This document shows positions 15,052 to 24,645 of a DNA stretch of 36,121 bases, in pieces. The notes beneath the pieces are model-generated. The model was not told the DNA's origin. It did no database searches and saw only the letters and a list, made by a program, of their open reading frames with translations. The number at the start of each line of letters is the position of its first letter. Position 1 is the stretch's first letter. This DNA comes from Nitrospiraceae bacterium UBA2166 (GTDB lineage: Bacteria > Nitrospirota > Nitrospiria > Nitrospirales > UBA2166), in contig DCWI01000051.1 in NCBI GenBank assembly GCA_002328825.1, positions 1 to 36,121 of the forward strand. Reading direction: 5' to 3'. Position numbers and translations under genes: made by a program.

Positions 15052-16812
15052 ATGAATTATCAAGTTTCCGCAAGAAAATGGAGGCCGATGTCTTTTCCCG
15101 ATGTGATTGGCCAACCTCATGTTGTGCAGACCCTTGTTCATGCGGTTGAGGGAAAACGTGTTGCCCATGCCTATCTATTTTCAGGGATGAGGGGTGTTGG
15201 AAAGACAACGGTAGCGAGAATTCTAGCTAAGGCGATGAACTGCTACCAAGGTCCGACACCGACACCCTGTGCTAAATGTCAAAGCTGTATTGAGATTGCA
15301 AATGGACAGTCATTTGATGTTATGGAAATCGATGGTGCATCGAATAGGGGAATTGATGACGTACGGAGTCTCCGCGAAAATATCAAAATAGGGCCTGCAA
15401 AAGGCGCACGACGGGTGTATATCATCGATGAAGTGCACATGTTAACGAAAGAAGCATTCAATGCGTTGCTGAAGACGCTTGAAGAACCTCCGTTACATGT
15501 TATTTTTATTTTCGCGACGACTGAGATTCATAATATTCCTCAAACGATCCTTTCTCGTTGCCAACATTTCAATTTTCGCCGGGTCCCTGTCCTTACTATT
15601 ATCGACCATCTTCAACATATTGTGATGCAGGAAGCTATTACGATTAGTCCTCGTGGGCTTGAGATTACAGCGAAAGCTGCTGACGGAAGTTTGCGAGATG
15701 CGTTGAGTTTACTTGACCAGATCATTGCATTTGCTGGTCATGAGGTTGCTGATCACCAAATTGATATTGTACTTGGAAATATTCCTCACGAGCTTCGACG
15801 GGAAATGCTTCATGCTGTCGTAACACGTGATCCGGCCCGGGCGCTTGAGGTGGTGTGGGCAGTGGGAGATCAAGGAGGTGACCTTCATCGGTTTTTAGGA
15901 GATCTTGTTGAAGATGTTCGAGCTCTCATCGTGCTAAAAATCTCTCCTAAATCGTTGAAACGACTGGATGTATCAGAGGGATTGAATCGCGAAGCTGAGG
16001 ACGCAGTGAAGTCGTTAACTGTCGATGACCTGCAACGAGTATTTGATATTTTGACGAAAACTCAAGACCAGCTCAAGTCTACTGAGTTTTCTATCTATGT
16101 TTTGGAGATGGCAGCCATTAAAGTTTGCCAACTTGCAATGTCGAAAACGACAGAGTCATCACCCCATGGGGGTGAGGCTAATAGGGGGAAAGATCAAATA
16201 ACTATATCGCGTGCGAAGACTGCGTTGGCGAAACCTCAGGAGATAACGAAAGGGCAGGATTCTGGGGCATTAAAGCCTTCGGTAGCTGTCCGTCAAAAGG
16301 CTCAGAGCCCTGCTGACTTCAATGTCACGCGCTCGACGGGTTTAAAGAAATTAGCCACTCCGAACGATAAAGAGGAAGAGTGCGATTCCATGCTGACAAT
16401 GAATTGGGTAGAACTTGTTGAACGGGTTGGTGTACAGAAACCAAATCTTGCGACGTATCTTGAATCGGGAGTCCCAATTAAGAGCGAAAATGGGATCGTT
16501 ATGATTGCTTTTTCAGAGAACCAAGACATGTGTCGTGAAGTAATGGCTCGTGACAACAATCAACAATATGTTCAGGATGTGTATCGGGTGTTATGTGGAA
16601 GGCCAGTCGAACTCAAGTTTGTTCGGCTTGCAAAATCTTCAGAGCCAGTGAAAACAATCGGAGACTTGATTAAAGAAAGTAATGATGAAAAAAAACAGAA
16701 TTTGCGTGACCGGACTCTAGAAGATCCCTCAGTGCGGATGGTGCTAGATGAGTTTGGAGGGCAGCTTCAAGACGTATGTGAGGATCATGCGCAAGAAGGA
16801 GAACAGCAATGA
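15052..16812 (+). CDS. dnaX: DNA polymerase III subunits gamma/tau
   Basis: DnaX is the ATPase of the clamp loader. The 586-residue protein starts MNYQVSARKWRPMSFPDVIG as the family does. Walker A is GMRGVGKTT at residues 45-53, four cysteines (C64, C73, C76, C79) form the zinc module, IIDEVHML is Walker B and ILSRCQHF is sensor 1. The C-terminal part after about residue 370 is divergent tau-type sequence. The ATG lies only 14 bases after the SRP RNA and has no ribosome binding site. An A8 run at codons 546-548 could support a -1 frameshift that ends four codons later. ybaB overlaps the stop codon. Confidence 0.96.
   Translation: MNYQVSARKWRPMSFPDVIGQPHVVQTLVHAVEGKRVAHAYLFSGMRGVGKTTVARILAKAMNCYQGPTPTPCAKCQSCIEIANGQSFDVMEIDGASNRGIDDVRSLRENIKIGPAKGARRVYIIDEVHMLTKEAFNALLKTLEEPPLHVIFIFATTEIHNIPQTILSRCQHFNFRRVPVLTIIDHLQHIVMQEAITISPRGLEITAKAADGSLRDALSLLDQIIAFAGHEVADHQIDIVLGNIPHELRREMLHAVVTRDPARALEVVWAVGDQGGDLHRFLGDLVEDVRALIVLKISPKSLKRLDVSEGLNREAEDAVKSLTVDDLQRVFDILTKTQDQLKSTEFSIYVLEMAAIKVCQLAMSKTTESSPHGGEANRGKDQITISRAKTALAKPQEITKGQDSGALKPSVAVRQKAQSPADFNVTRSTGLKKLATPNDKEEECDSMLTMNWVELVERVGVQKPNLATYLESGVPIKSENGIVMIAFSENQDMCREVMARDNNQQYVQDVYRVLCGRPVELKFVRLAKSSEPVKTIGDLIKESNDEKKQNLRDRTLEDPSVRMVLDEFGGQLQDVCEDHAQEGEQQ
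16688..16709 (+). other. candidate -1 slippery site in dnaX
   Basis: A run of eight A (16688-16695) is read as gaA AAA AAA cag, which fits the A_AAA_AAA slippery heptamer. A -1 slip would read aca gaa ttt gcg and then stop at tga (16707-16709). This shape recalls the dnaX frameshift sites of E. coli and Thermus, but here the shortened product would lose only the last 38 or so residues, so it may be chance. Confidence 0.3.
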
Positions 16813-17135
16813 CGAAACCCTCATTTGGGAATTTAAGTGGCATGATGAAGCAGGCTCAAGCATTGCAAGATCAGTTGGCAAAATTAAAGGATGAGGCGGC
16901 ACACAAGACTGTAACTGCTTCTGCTGGAGGGGGAATGGTTGAAGTAACAGCTAATGGAGCTCAAGAGATTGTTTCGATTCAGATTGATGCAGAGGTAATG
17001 AAGGATCAAGATGTTGATATGCTGCAAGATCTCTTGATTTCTGGAACCAATGAAGCGTTGAGAAAATCGCGTGAACTTATGGCGGATGAGCTTAAGGGGT
17101 TAACTGGAGGAATCCAGATCCCAGGGTTGTTTTAA
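16809..17135 (+). CDS. ybaB: YbaB/EbfC family nucleoid-associated protein
   Basis: The 108-residue product matches the YbaB/EbfC family of small dimeric DNA-binding proteins. It has the N-terminal MMKQAQALQDQLAKLKDE helix, the strand region GGGMVEVTANGAQEIVSIQI and a C-terminal helix ending in GLTGGIQIPGLF. The ATG overlaps the dnaX stop (ATGA), so translation is probably coupled. In many bacteria recR follows this gene; here gltB starts 18 bases later instead. Confidence 0.95.
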   Translation: MTKPSFGNLSGMMKQAQALQDQLAKLKDEAAHKTVTASAGGGMVEVTANGAQEIVSIQIDAEVMKDQDVDMLQDLLISGTNEALRKSRELMADELKGLTGGIQIPGLF

Positions 17136-17153
17136 CTGCAAAGGGCACAAAAC

Positions 17154-20100
17154 ATGAGTGCGTCGTTTCCAATGCCAGGTCTTCCACCAAAACAAGGTCT
17201 GTATGATCCACAGTTTGAAAAGGATGCGTGTGGTATTGGTTTTGTTGCCAACATCAAAGGGGTTCGGTCCCACGAGATCGTCAGGCAAGGGTTGGAGGTA
17301 CTTGAAAACTTGACGCATCGCGGGGCACAGGGTTGTGATCCATATACAGGTGATGGGGCTGGGATTTTGATCCAAATCCCGCATGAGTTTTTTACACGAG
17401 CTTGTGCTGATGTTGGAATTCGTCTCTCTGGTGCTGGCGAGTATGGGGTTGGAATGTTGTTTCTTCCGCAGGACCACGAAGCCCGTCGGCAATGTGAAAT
17501 TTTGATCGAACAGATCATTCATATGGAAGGGCAGCGTTTTCTTGGATGGCGTGATGTGCCGCTCGAGGAAAATGGTGTTGGAGAGGTAGCTCGCCGAACT
17601 CAGCCTGTGATTCGCCAGATCTTTATCGCGCGGAACGGGTTAAATGAGGAGCAATTTGAACGAAAACTATATGTGATTCGGCGCAGAATTGAGAACAGTA
17701 TTAAAGATTTAGCTATTCAAGATAAACACGTTGTTTATATTCCAAGTTTCTCATCTCGTACCGTGGTATATAAAGGACTCCTGCTTCCGTCTCAGCTTCC
17801 AGTATTCTATCCAGATCTCGGTGACTCCTTGATGACGAGTGCTATTGCATTGGTACATTCAAGATTTAGCACCAATACTTTTCCGACGTGGCATTTGGCA
17901 CATCCCTATCGTTACACCGTACATAATGGCGAGATCAACACTCTCAAAGGTAATGTAAATTGGATTCATGCGAGGCAAGGGCGTTTGCAATCAGACTTGT
18001 TTGGAGAGGATCTTTCCAAGCTATACCCCTTAATTGATGGAACTCAGAGTGACTCTGCTTGTTTAGATAATGCCGTTGAATTTCTTGTGATGGGAGGACG
18101 GTCACTGCCTCATGTGATGATGATGCTCATTCCCGAGGCGTGGAGTGGCCATCCTCACATGGATTTGGAGCGAAGGGGGTTTTACGAATATCATTCGGCA
18201 ATGATGGAGCCGTGGGATGGTCCAGCGGCAGTAGCGTTTACTGATGGGACTATCGTGGGAGGAACTCTTGACCGTAATGGTCTTCGTCCTTGCCGGTATG
18301 TAATTACCCGTGATGATGTTGTTGTACTCTCGTCTGAAGCTGGAGTGTTGCAGTTTGATGACGAAAATATTCAAGTCAAGGGGAGATTGCAACCAGGAAA
18401 AATGTTTCTGGTTGATACTGGCCAAGGCCGAATAATTAATGATGAAGAGATCAAAACACAAATCGCGAGTCAAAAACCATATCGGCAGTGGGTGCTAACG
18501 CATCGTGTATCGCTGGATGAACTTCCGGATCCGATGAATGTGCCGCAGCCTGACCATGCCACTCTTCGGCAGCGGCAACAGGTTTTTGGATATACCGTTG
18601 AAGAGTTGAAGATGGTGGTGATGCCCATGGCGGTGACGGGTCAAGAAGCGATAGGGTCAATGGGGACAGATACTCCGCTTGCAGTCTTGTCTGATCGCCC
18701 GCAACTTCTGTTTAAATACTTCAAACAATTGTTTGCACAGGTGACGAATCCTCCCATTGATCCAATTCGCGAACAATTGGTGATGTCTCTAGTTACCAAT
18801 GTTGGCCCTAAGCCTAATCTTCTTGGAGAATCCCCTGAATCATGTCATCGGATTCGGGTACAACAACCTATTCTTACTAATGCTGAACTTGCAAAGGTTC
18901 GTGCGTTGTCTGATGGCTATTTTTGTGCTCGAACGTTGGATATGGTGTTTCCTATTGCGGATGGTCCTGAAGGACTGGAAAGAGCAGTGGAGAAACTTTG
19001 TCAGGACGCATCCAAAGGCATTAAAGATGGAATGAAATTTCTTATTCTCAGTGATCGTGGAATCAGTGAATCGTTGGCTCCTATTCCAAGTGTTCTAGGA
19101 ATTGCTGCCGTGCATCACCATCTTATTCGTGAACGGACACGTACAAATGTTGGTTTGATCGTTGAAACTGGTGAACCACGGGATGTACATCACTTTGCAA
19201 TGTTGATTGGGTATGGGGCAGGGATGGTCAATCCATATTTGGTCTTTGAGACTCTTGTTGATCTTGTGCGAGAAGGCTATCTTCCTAACGAAATCGATGT
19301 TGAAACGGCAGAATCAAAGTTTATAAAGGCAATTAATAAGGGGTTGCTCAAAATATTTGCGAAAATGGGAATCTCTACCGTTCAGAGCTATTGTGGAGCT
19401 CAGATCTTTGAGGCTCTAGGAATACATCACGATGTTATCAATCGCTATTTCACTGGGACGGCATCACGGGTTGAAGGGGTTGGGCTCCGAGAAATTGCTC
19501 AGGAGTCCTTGCAACGTCATGCGACTGCCTATGCTCCTGGGGCCGTTAGGGGTTTGGATTTTGGTGGTGAATATCATTATCGTGTAGACGGCGAATATCA
19601 CAACTGGAATCCAGAGACGATCACAACTCTACAACGTTCGACGCAACAAAATAACTATCGCGATTATCAGGAGTTTAGCCGGTTAGTTAATGATGAACAG
19701 AAACAGCGTTCAACATTGCGAGGGTTGTTTGAGCTCAAGACTCTCCAGACTCCTATTTCAATTGACGAAGTCGAGTCTGCGACAGAGATCGTCAAACGTT
19801 TTACGACAGGGGCTATGTCGTTTGGGGCTATAAGCATTGAGGCACATGAAACTCTTGCGATTGCAATGAATAGGATTGAGGGGAAGAGTAATACGGGTGA
19901 GGGAGGGGAGAATTCTGAGCGATTTATTTCTCTTCCAAATGGAGACTCGAAAAATAGTGCGATTAAGCAGGTTGCGTCCGGACGATTTGGTGTAACGGCA
20001 GAATACTTGGTGAATGCCAAGGAACTTCAGATTAAAATGGCGCAAGGGGCGAAGCCTGGTGAAGGGGGGCAGTTGCCTGGGCATAAAGTCGATGAGGTCA

Positions 20101-21704
20101 TTGGACGTGTTAGATATTCGACTCCAGGGGTGCAACTTATCTCTCCTCCCCCGCACCATGACATTTATTCCATCGAAGACCTTGCTCAGCTTATATTTGA
20201 TCTTAAAAATGCAAATTCATGGGCCGCGGTCTCTGTCAAACTAGTTTCTGAAGTTGGTGTTGGGACGGTGGCTGCAGGTGTTTCCAAGGCCCATGCAGAC
20301 AAAGTCCTTATTAGTGGAGATAATGGAGGTACCGGTGCGTCTCCTATGTCGTCGATCAAGTATGCGGGTATGCCGTGGGAATTAGGTTTAGCGGAAACGC
20401 ATCAAACGTTAGTGCTAAATGATTTGCGTGGGCGTATTCGTGTCGAAACGGACGGACAAATGCGGACTGGACGTGATGTAGTCATCGCGACTCTTCTTGG
20501 AGCGGAGGAATTTGGCTTTTCAACGGCACCGTTAATTGTTGAGGGGTGTGTCATGATGCGAAAGTGTCATCTCAACACGTGTCCGGTTGGCGTGGCTACC
20601 CAAGATTCTGAATTGCGGAAACAGTTCAAAGGGAAACCTGAGCATGTTGTGAACTACTTCTTTTTTGTAGCTAAAGAAATTCGAGAACTTATGGCCCAGC
20701 TTGGGTTTCGGACTATGGCAGAGATGGTTGGTCGGATGGATAAGATCAGAGTGGCAAATGCTGTGGATCACTGGAAAGCAAAGGGTATTGATTTGAGCTC
20801 ATTGCTTCATATGCCTGATGTGCCGTCTGATGTCGCAACTTATTGTGTTCAGGATCAAGATCATGGGATTGCAGATGCAGTGGATTGGGAATTGTTGAAG
20901 CGGGCCCAACCGGCAATAGATAACAAGACACCTGTTGAAATTTCGATTTCGATTCGCAATACTCAACGGACGATTGGTACGATTCTTTCAAGCCATATTG
21001 CCAAGCGATATGGTGCCGATGGGCTTCCTGATAATACCATTCAATTACGGTGTTATGGTTCTGCAGGGCAGAGTTGTGGTGCGTTTCTAAGTCGTGGAAT
21101 CACCATGGTGATAGAAGGAGAATCAAACGATTACCTCGGAAAAGGACTTTCTGGGGGGCGCATAATTGTTGTGCCTCCTAAGGAGGCGACGTTTGTACCA
21201 GAGGAGACAATTCTGATTGGAAATACAGCATTGTATGGTGCTACGGCAGGGGAGGGATATTTTTATGGCACTGCGGGGGAACGCTTTGCGGTAAGAAATA
21301 GCGGTGCTACCGCGGTGATTGAGGGAACCGGAGATCATGGATGTGAGTACATGACTGGTGGACGCGTAGTTGTTCTTGGGATGACTGGGAGAAATTTTGC
21401 TGCAGGAATGAGTGGTGGCATTGCGTATGTATTCAATGAAGACGGACACTTTCAACAGAGATGTAATCTTGAGCTTGTGGAACTGGAGAGGGTTGTCAGT
21501 GATGATGATCAGCAAGAGCTGTTAGCAATGGTGACACAGCACTTGACATTTACGGGAAGTAAAAAAGCAAAATGGCTACTTGAACAATGGGATCACGTGT
21601 GTTCGAAGTTCGTCAAGGTTATGCCGATAGACTATAAGCGTGTGCTTGAGCAACGTAAGCGACGGGCCTTAGCTTCCGACGCCAAGGTGAGTGCACATGG
21701 CTGA
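17154..21704 (+). CDS. gltB: glutamate synthase large (alpha) subunit
   Basis: GltB with GltD makes two glutamates from glutamine and 2-oxoglutarate using NADPH. The 1516-residue length is normal. The class II glutaminase domain starts at C26 (EKDACGIGFV), so a 25-residue propeptide should be removed. The central domain, the FMN-binding synthase domain (GKSNTGEGGE, then LISGDNGGTGASP) and the C-terminal glycine-rich beta helix follow in the usual order. C1132, C1138 and C1143 in CVMMRKCHLNTCPVG ligate the [3Fe-4S] cluster. AAAGGG precedes the ATG at good distance. gltD overlaps its 3' end by 8 bases. Confidence 0.97.
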   Translation: MSASFPMPGLPPKQGLYDPQFEKDACGIGFVANIKGVRSHEIVRQGLEVLENLTHRGAQGCDPYTGDGAGILIQIPHEFFTRACADVGIRLSGAGEYGVGMLFLPQDHEARRQCEILIEQIIHMEGQRFLGWRDVPLEENGVGEVARRTQPVIRQIFIARNGLNEEQFERKLYVIRRRIENSIKDLAIQDKHVVYIPSFSSRTVVYKGLLLPSQLPVFYPDLGDSLMTSAIALVHSRFSTNTFPTWHLAHPYRYTVHNGEINTLKGNVNWIHARQGRLQSDLFGEDLSKLYPLIDGTQSDSACLDNAVEFLVMGGRSLPHVMMMLIPEAWSGHPHMDLERRGFYEYHSAMMEPWDGPAAVAFTDGTIVGGTLDRNGLRPCRYVITRDDVVVLSSEAGVLQFDDENIQVKGRLQPGKMFLVDTGQGRIINDEEIKTQIASQKPYRQWVLTHRVSLDELPDPMNVPQPDHATLRQRQQVFGYTVEELKMVVMPMAVTGQEAIGSMGTDTPLAVLSDRPQLLFKYFKQLFAQVTNPPIDPIREQLVMSLVTNVGPKPNLLGESPESCHRIRVQQPILTNAELAKVRALSDGYFCARTLDMVFPIADGPEGLERAVEKLCQDASKGIKDGMKFLILSDRGISESLAPIPSVLGIAAVHHHLIRERTRTNVGLIVETGEPRDVHHFAMLIGYGAGMVNPYLVFETLVDLVREGYLPNEIDVETAESKFIKAINKGLLKIFAKMGISTVQSYCGAQIFEALGIHHDVINRYFTGTASRVEGVGLREIAQESLQRHATAYAPGAVRGLDFGGEYHYRVDGEYHNWNPETITTLQRSTQQNNYRDYQEFSRLVNDEQKQRSTLRGLFELKTLQTPISIDEVESATEIVKRFTTGAMSFGAISIEAHETLAIAMNRIEGKSNTGEGGENSERFISLPNGDSKNSAIKQVASGRFGVTAEYLVNAKELQIKMAQGAKPGEGGQLPGHKVDEVIGRVRYSTPGVQLISPPPHHDIYSIEDLAQLIFDLKNANSWAAVSVKLVSEVGVGTVAAGVSKAHADKVLISGDNGGTGASPMSSIKYAGMPWELGLAETHQTLVLNDLRGRIRVETDGQMRTGRDVVIATLLGAEEFGFSTAPLIVEGCVMMRKCHLNTCPVGVATQDSELRKQFKGKPEHVVNYFFFVAKEIRELMAQLGFRTMAEMVGRMDKIRVANAVDHWKAKGIDLSSLLHMPDVPSDVATYCVQDQDHGIADAVDWELLKRAQPAIDNKTPVEISISIRNTQRTIGTILSSHIAKRYGADGLPDNTIQLRCYGSAGQSCGAFLSRGITMVIEGESNDYLGKGLSGGRIIVVPPKEATFVPEETILIGNTALYGATAGEGYFYGTAGERFAVRNSGATAVIEGTGDHGCEYMTGGRVVVLGMTGRNFAAGMSGGIAYVFNEDGHFQQRCNLELVELERVVSDDDQQELLAMVTQHLTFTGSKKAKWLLEQWDHVCSKFVKVMPIDYKRVLEQRKRRALASDAKVSAHG

Positions 21705-23139
21705 TTCTCGAGGGTTTCTCAAATTTTCTCGTGAGAGCCCTGTCCGGCGCTCTGTCGAAATCAGGGTTCAGGACTGGCGTGAACTGTATGAGCCTATGGC
21801 AGAAGAAAAGTTTAAGACTCAAGGTTCGCGATGTATGGATTGTGGTGTGCCATTTTGTCAGAGTGCGACGGGGTGTCCTGTGGGGAATCTCATTCCGGAA
21901 TGGAACGATCTCGTCCATTGCGGAAGGTGGGAGGATGCTCTGAAAGCGTTGCATGCGACGAATAATTTTCCAGAGTTTACCGGGCGTTTGTGTCCTGCAC
22001 CTTGTGAGTCTTCCTGTGTATTAGGTTTGATTAAGCAACCAGTGACAATTCGATCTATCGAACAAGAAATTATTGATCGTGGATTTGCAAGTGATTGGAT
22101 CGTACCTGTTCGGCCGTTGTCACAAACTGGAAAACGTGTCGCAGTTGTTGGATCTGGGCCTGCTGGACTTGCTGCAGCTCAACAACTTGTGCGAGTTGGC
22201 CATAGTGTCACAGTTTTTGAAAAGGCCGATAGAGTTGGCGGGTTGCTCCGATATGGGATTCCAGACTTTAAGTTGGAAAAGTGGATACTAAATCGCCGTA
22301 TTGACCAGATGCAGAAAGAAGGCGTGACATTTCAAGTGAATACTGATGTGGGGCGTGCTATTTCTGCTGTGACGTTAAAGAAAGAGTTTGATGCTGTGTG
22401 CTTGGCTGGTGGTGCAATGGTGGCCCGTGATTTACAAATTCCTGGGCGCGAACTTGATGGGGTACATCTTGCCATGGAATATTTGACTCAGCAGAATCGG
22501 CTTAATCACGGGGATAATATTGGTTCAGATGTTCTTATTACAGCGAAGGATAAACGTGTTGTGATTCTTGGTGGTGGAGATACGGGATCGGATTGTGTAG
22601 GGACTGCTCATCGCCAAGGTGCCAAGGAAGTCTATCAATATGAGTTGTTGCCGGAGCCTCCACGTGATCGTGATTTCTCAACACCATGGCCTCAGTGGCC
22701 TATGAAATTGAGGACATCCCATGCACACGAGGAAGGCTGTAATCGTGAATGGAGTGTGTCCACAACTCGGCTAGGTAGTACAAACGGGGCGCTCTCAACG
22801 CTTCATGCGAGCCGAGTTGAATTCAAATCTGATGAAAATGGGCGTCAACAGATAGTTATAGTACCTGGGAGCGAAGTTGAGATTGGCGTAGATCTAGTGT
22901 TACTTGCGATGGGGTTTATTCATCCCGAGCGCAGTGGCCTACTTTGTGATTTGGACGTTGCCATTGATACGCGAGGCAATGTTTCTGTTGATGAACAATA
23001 CATGACAAGTGTTTCTGGAGTGTTTGCGGCTGGAGATATGAAGCGGGGGGCATCTTTGATTGTGTGGGCCATTGCTGAAGGGCGAAAAGCTGCTTCGCAC
23101 ATTGATGCGTTTTTACGAGAAGGCTATGCATGTTCATGA
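21697..23139 (+). CDS. gltD: glutamate synthase small (beta) subunit
   Basis: GltD takes electrons from NADPH through FAD and passes them to GltB. The 480-residue product has two cysteine clusters near the N terminus for [4Fe-4S] centres (CMDCGVPFCQ, then CPAPCESSC), a first Rossmann motif GKRVAVVGSGPAGLAAAQQL, a second nucleotide motif VVILGGGDTGSDC, and the C-terminal VFAAGDMKRGASLIVWAI flavin signature. ATG at 21697 lies inside the end of gltB behind AAGGTGA; a GTG six bases earlier is less well placed. Overlap with gltB points to coupled translation of equal subunit amounts. Confidence 0.97.
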   Translation: MADSRGFLKFSRESPVRRSVEIRVQDWRELYEPMAEEKFKTQGSRCMDCGVPFCQSATGCPVGNLIPEWNDLVHCGRWEDALKALHATNNFPEFTGRLCPAPCESSCVLGLIKQPVTIRSIEQEIIDRGFASDWIVPVRPLSQTGKRVAVVGSGPAGLAAAQQLVRVGHSVTVFEKADRVGGLLRYGIPDFKLEKWILNRRIDQMQKEGVTFQVNTDVGRAISAVTLKKEFDAVCLAGGAMVARDLQIPGRELDGVHLAMEYLTQQNRLNHGDNIGSDVLITAKDKRVVILGGGDTGSDCVGTAHRQGAKEVYQYELLPEPPRDRDFSTPWPQWPMKLRTSHAHEEGCNREWSVSTTRLGSTNGALSTLHASRVEFKSDENGRQQIVIVPGSEVEIGVDLVLLAMGFIHPERSGLLCDLDVAIDTRGNVSVDEQYMTSVSGVFAAGDMKRGASLIVWAIAEGRKAASHIDAFLREGYACS

Positions 23140-23247
23140 TAGTAACCGTATGAATGATTTTTCTCAGGGTCTTGAGGTAATAATTCCTGAGTTCTTGAGA
23201 AGCCGATAACTTAGTATCAATTTCTGATCTTTTCGCGTAGGGGCCAC

Positions 23248-23718
23248 GTGAAACAGCAGGTTTTTTGCTACGGAACCCTTGCTATTCCGCATGTCATGGC
23301 TGCCTTAACCGGGGGCGATTTCCGAACGATTTCAGCACATGTGACTCATTATGCGAGATTTCTTCTCAAGGATAAACCTTATCCTGGTATGTGCAGGCGT
23401 GATGGCGTGGTAACGTCTGGGTTACTCTATCTTAATGTCGATGCGCAGTCTTTGCGTGTGATTGATGGGTTTGAAGATGATATCTATGTGAGAGAGGTTA
23501 TTGAGGTGCTGCCTAAATCTGGAGTGCTTACAAATGCGTGGGCCTATATCGTCTCTGATAAATACACAAAGTGGTTGGGCGTGGAGTGTTGGGATCCAAT
23601 TTTTTTTTGGACAAATATGGTGAACCCTATATCGAAATGTGTGCGCAAGTGCGAGCTGAATTTTTTCACAGCCTCGATTGAAAAGTATCCTGATGAGTTC
23701 AAGTGCTCAATTTCCTGA
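23248..23718 (+). CDS. gamma-glutamylcyclotransferase-like (AIG2-type) protein
   Basis: The 156-residue product has the family signature near the N terminus (VFCYGTLAIPHVMAAL, with YGTL at 8-11), the YPGM turn, and E76 in VIDGFEDDIYVR at the place of the catalytic glutamate. Relatives cleave gamma-glutamyl amino acids to 5-oxoproline or gamma-glutamylamines; the substrate here is not known. The start is GTG, since no better start lies upstream, and GGGG at 23239 is a weak binding site. Its end overlaps the next gene, a glutathione-dependent reductase, by 26 bases, which supports a shared role in gamma-glutamyl thiol metabolism. Confidence 0.85.
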   Translation: MKQQVFCYGTLAIPHVMAALTGGDFRTISAHVTHYARFLLKDKPYPGMCRRDGVVTSGLLYLNVDAQSLRVIDGFEDDIYVREVIEVLPKSGVLTNAWAYIVSDKYTKWLGVECWDPIFFWTNMVNPISKCVRKCELNFFTASIEKYPDEFKCSIS

Positions 23719-24637
23719 CGAACAGTCTTGGGAGGGAGAATTCAGACGACAAGAGGATGTGTTTCGTGAATGGGTTACTGCTGATGGGTCGTCAGGATAT
23801 CAGGCTGAATGTGGGCGATATCATTTATATGTGTCGTGGGCGTGTCCATGGGCTCATCTCGTCATTATCGCGCGTCAGTTAAAGGGCTTAGAGACAGTCA
23901 TTAGTATGTCGGCGCTTGATCCAATTCGTGATAATCGAGGATGGGCGTTTCGTGATGGTGATGGCTATTCGTCGGATCCTATAAACGGGTTTGAATTTCT
24001 TAGCCATGCTTATCGTGTGACAGACTCTGGCTATGATAGTCGCGTGACCGTTCCAGTTCTTTGGGATAGAGTGTCGAATCGCATTGTTAGCAATTCAGAC
24101 GATGATATTATGCGAATGTTCGATCGAGAATTTGGTCAATTTTCCAACCATCCCATGATTCTTTATCCAGAAAATTTGAGCAATGAGATTGATGCTCTTA
24201 ACGACACTATTTACGTGAATGTGAATGATGGAGTTTATCGTGCCGGCTTTGCGACGTCACAGAGTGTGTATGAGAGTGCCGTCAACCAACTATTTCAAAC
24301 GCTTGACATACTTGAAGACAGGTTAGCAACACAGCGGTATCTTTTTGGGGCGCATATTGTTGAGACTGATTGGAGGCTTTTTGTCACGCTCATTCGATTT
24401 GATTCAGTATATTATGGGCATTTCAAGTGTAATATTCGTCGAATTATCGACTACCCAAATCTTTTCGGGTATCTCAAGGATCTGTACCAAGTTGGAGGCA
24501 TAGCAGAAACCGTAAGATTTGACCACATCAAGCGGCACTATTATATGACGCACGGTGATATCAATCCTACACGCATTGTTCCTGTCGGGCCGTGCCAAGA
24601 TCTTCACGCGGCACACGGACGGGATTTGCTAGGGTAA
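23693..24637 (+). CDS. glutathionyl-hydroquinone reductase-like GST (Xi class)
   Basis: Xi-class transferases such as YqjG/Ecm4 remove glutathione from quinone conjugates. The 314-residue product has the expected long N-terminal extension and the active-site motif C51-P52-W53 in LYVSWACPWAH. Further family blocks are SALDPIRDNRGWAF, TVPVLWDRVSNRIVSNSD and the C-terminal HYYMTHGDINPTRIVPVGP. ATG at 23693 was preferred over the TTG at 23678. It overlaps the cyclotransferase gene and is followed after 8 bases by the next GTG start, so these genes are probably one transcript. The presence of glutathione in this organism is not shown in this window. Confidence 0.92.
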   Translation: MSSSAQFPDEQSWEGEFRRQEDVFREWVTADGSSGYQAECGRYHLYVSWACPWAHLVIIARQLKGLETVISMSALDPIRDNRGWAFRDGDGYSSDPINGFEFLSHAYRVTDSGYDSRVTVPVLWDRVSNRIVSNSDDDIMRMFDREFGQFSNHPMILYPENLSNEIDALNDTIYVNVNDGVYRAGFATSQSVYESAVNQLFQTLDILEDRLATQRYLFGAHIVETDWRLFVTLIRFDSVYYGHFKCNIRRIIDYPNLFGYLKDLYQVGGIAETVRFDHIKRHYYMTHGDINPTRIVPVGPCQDLHAAHGRDLLG

Positions 24638-24645
24638 TCTAAATA

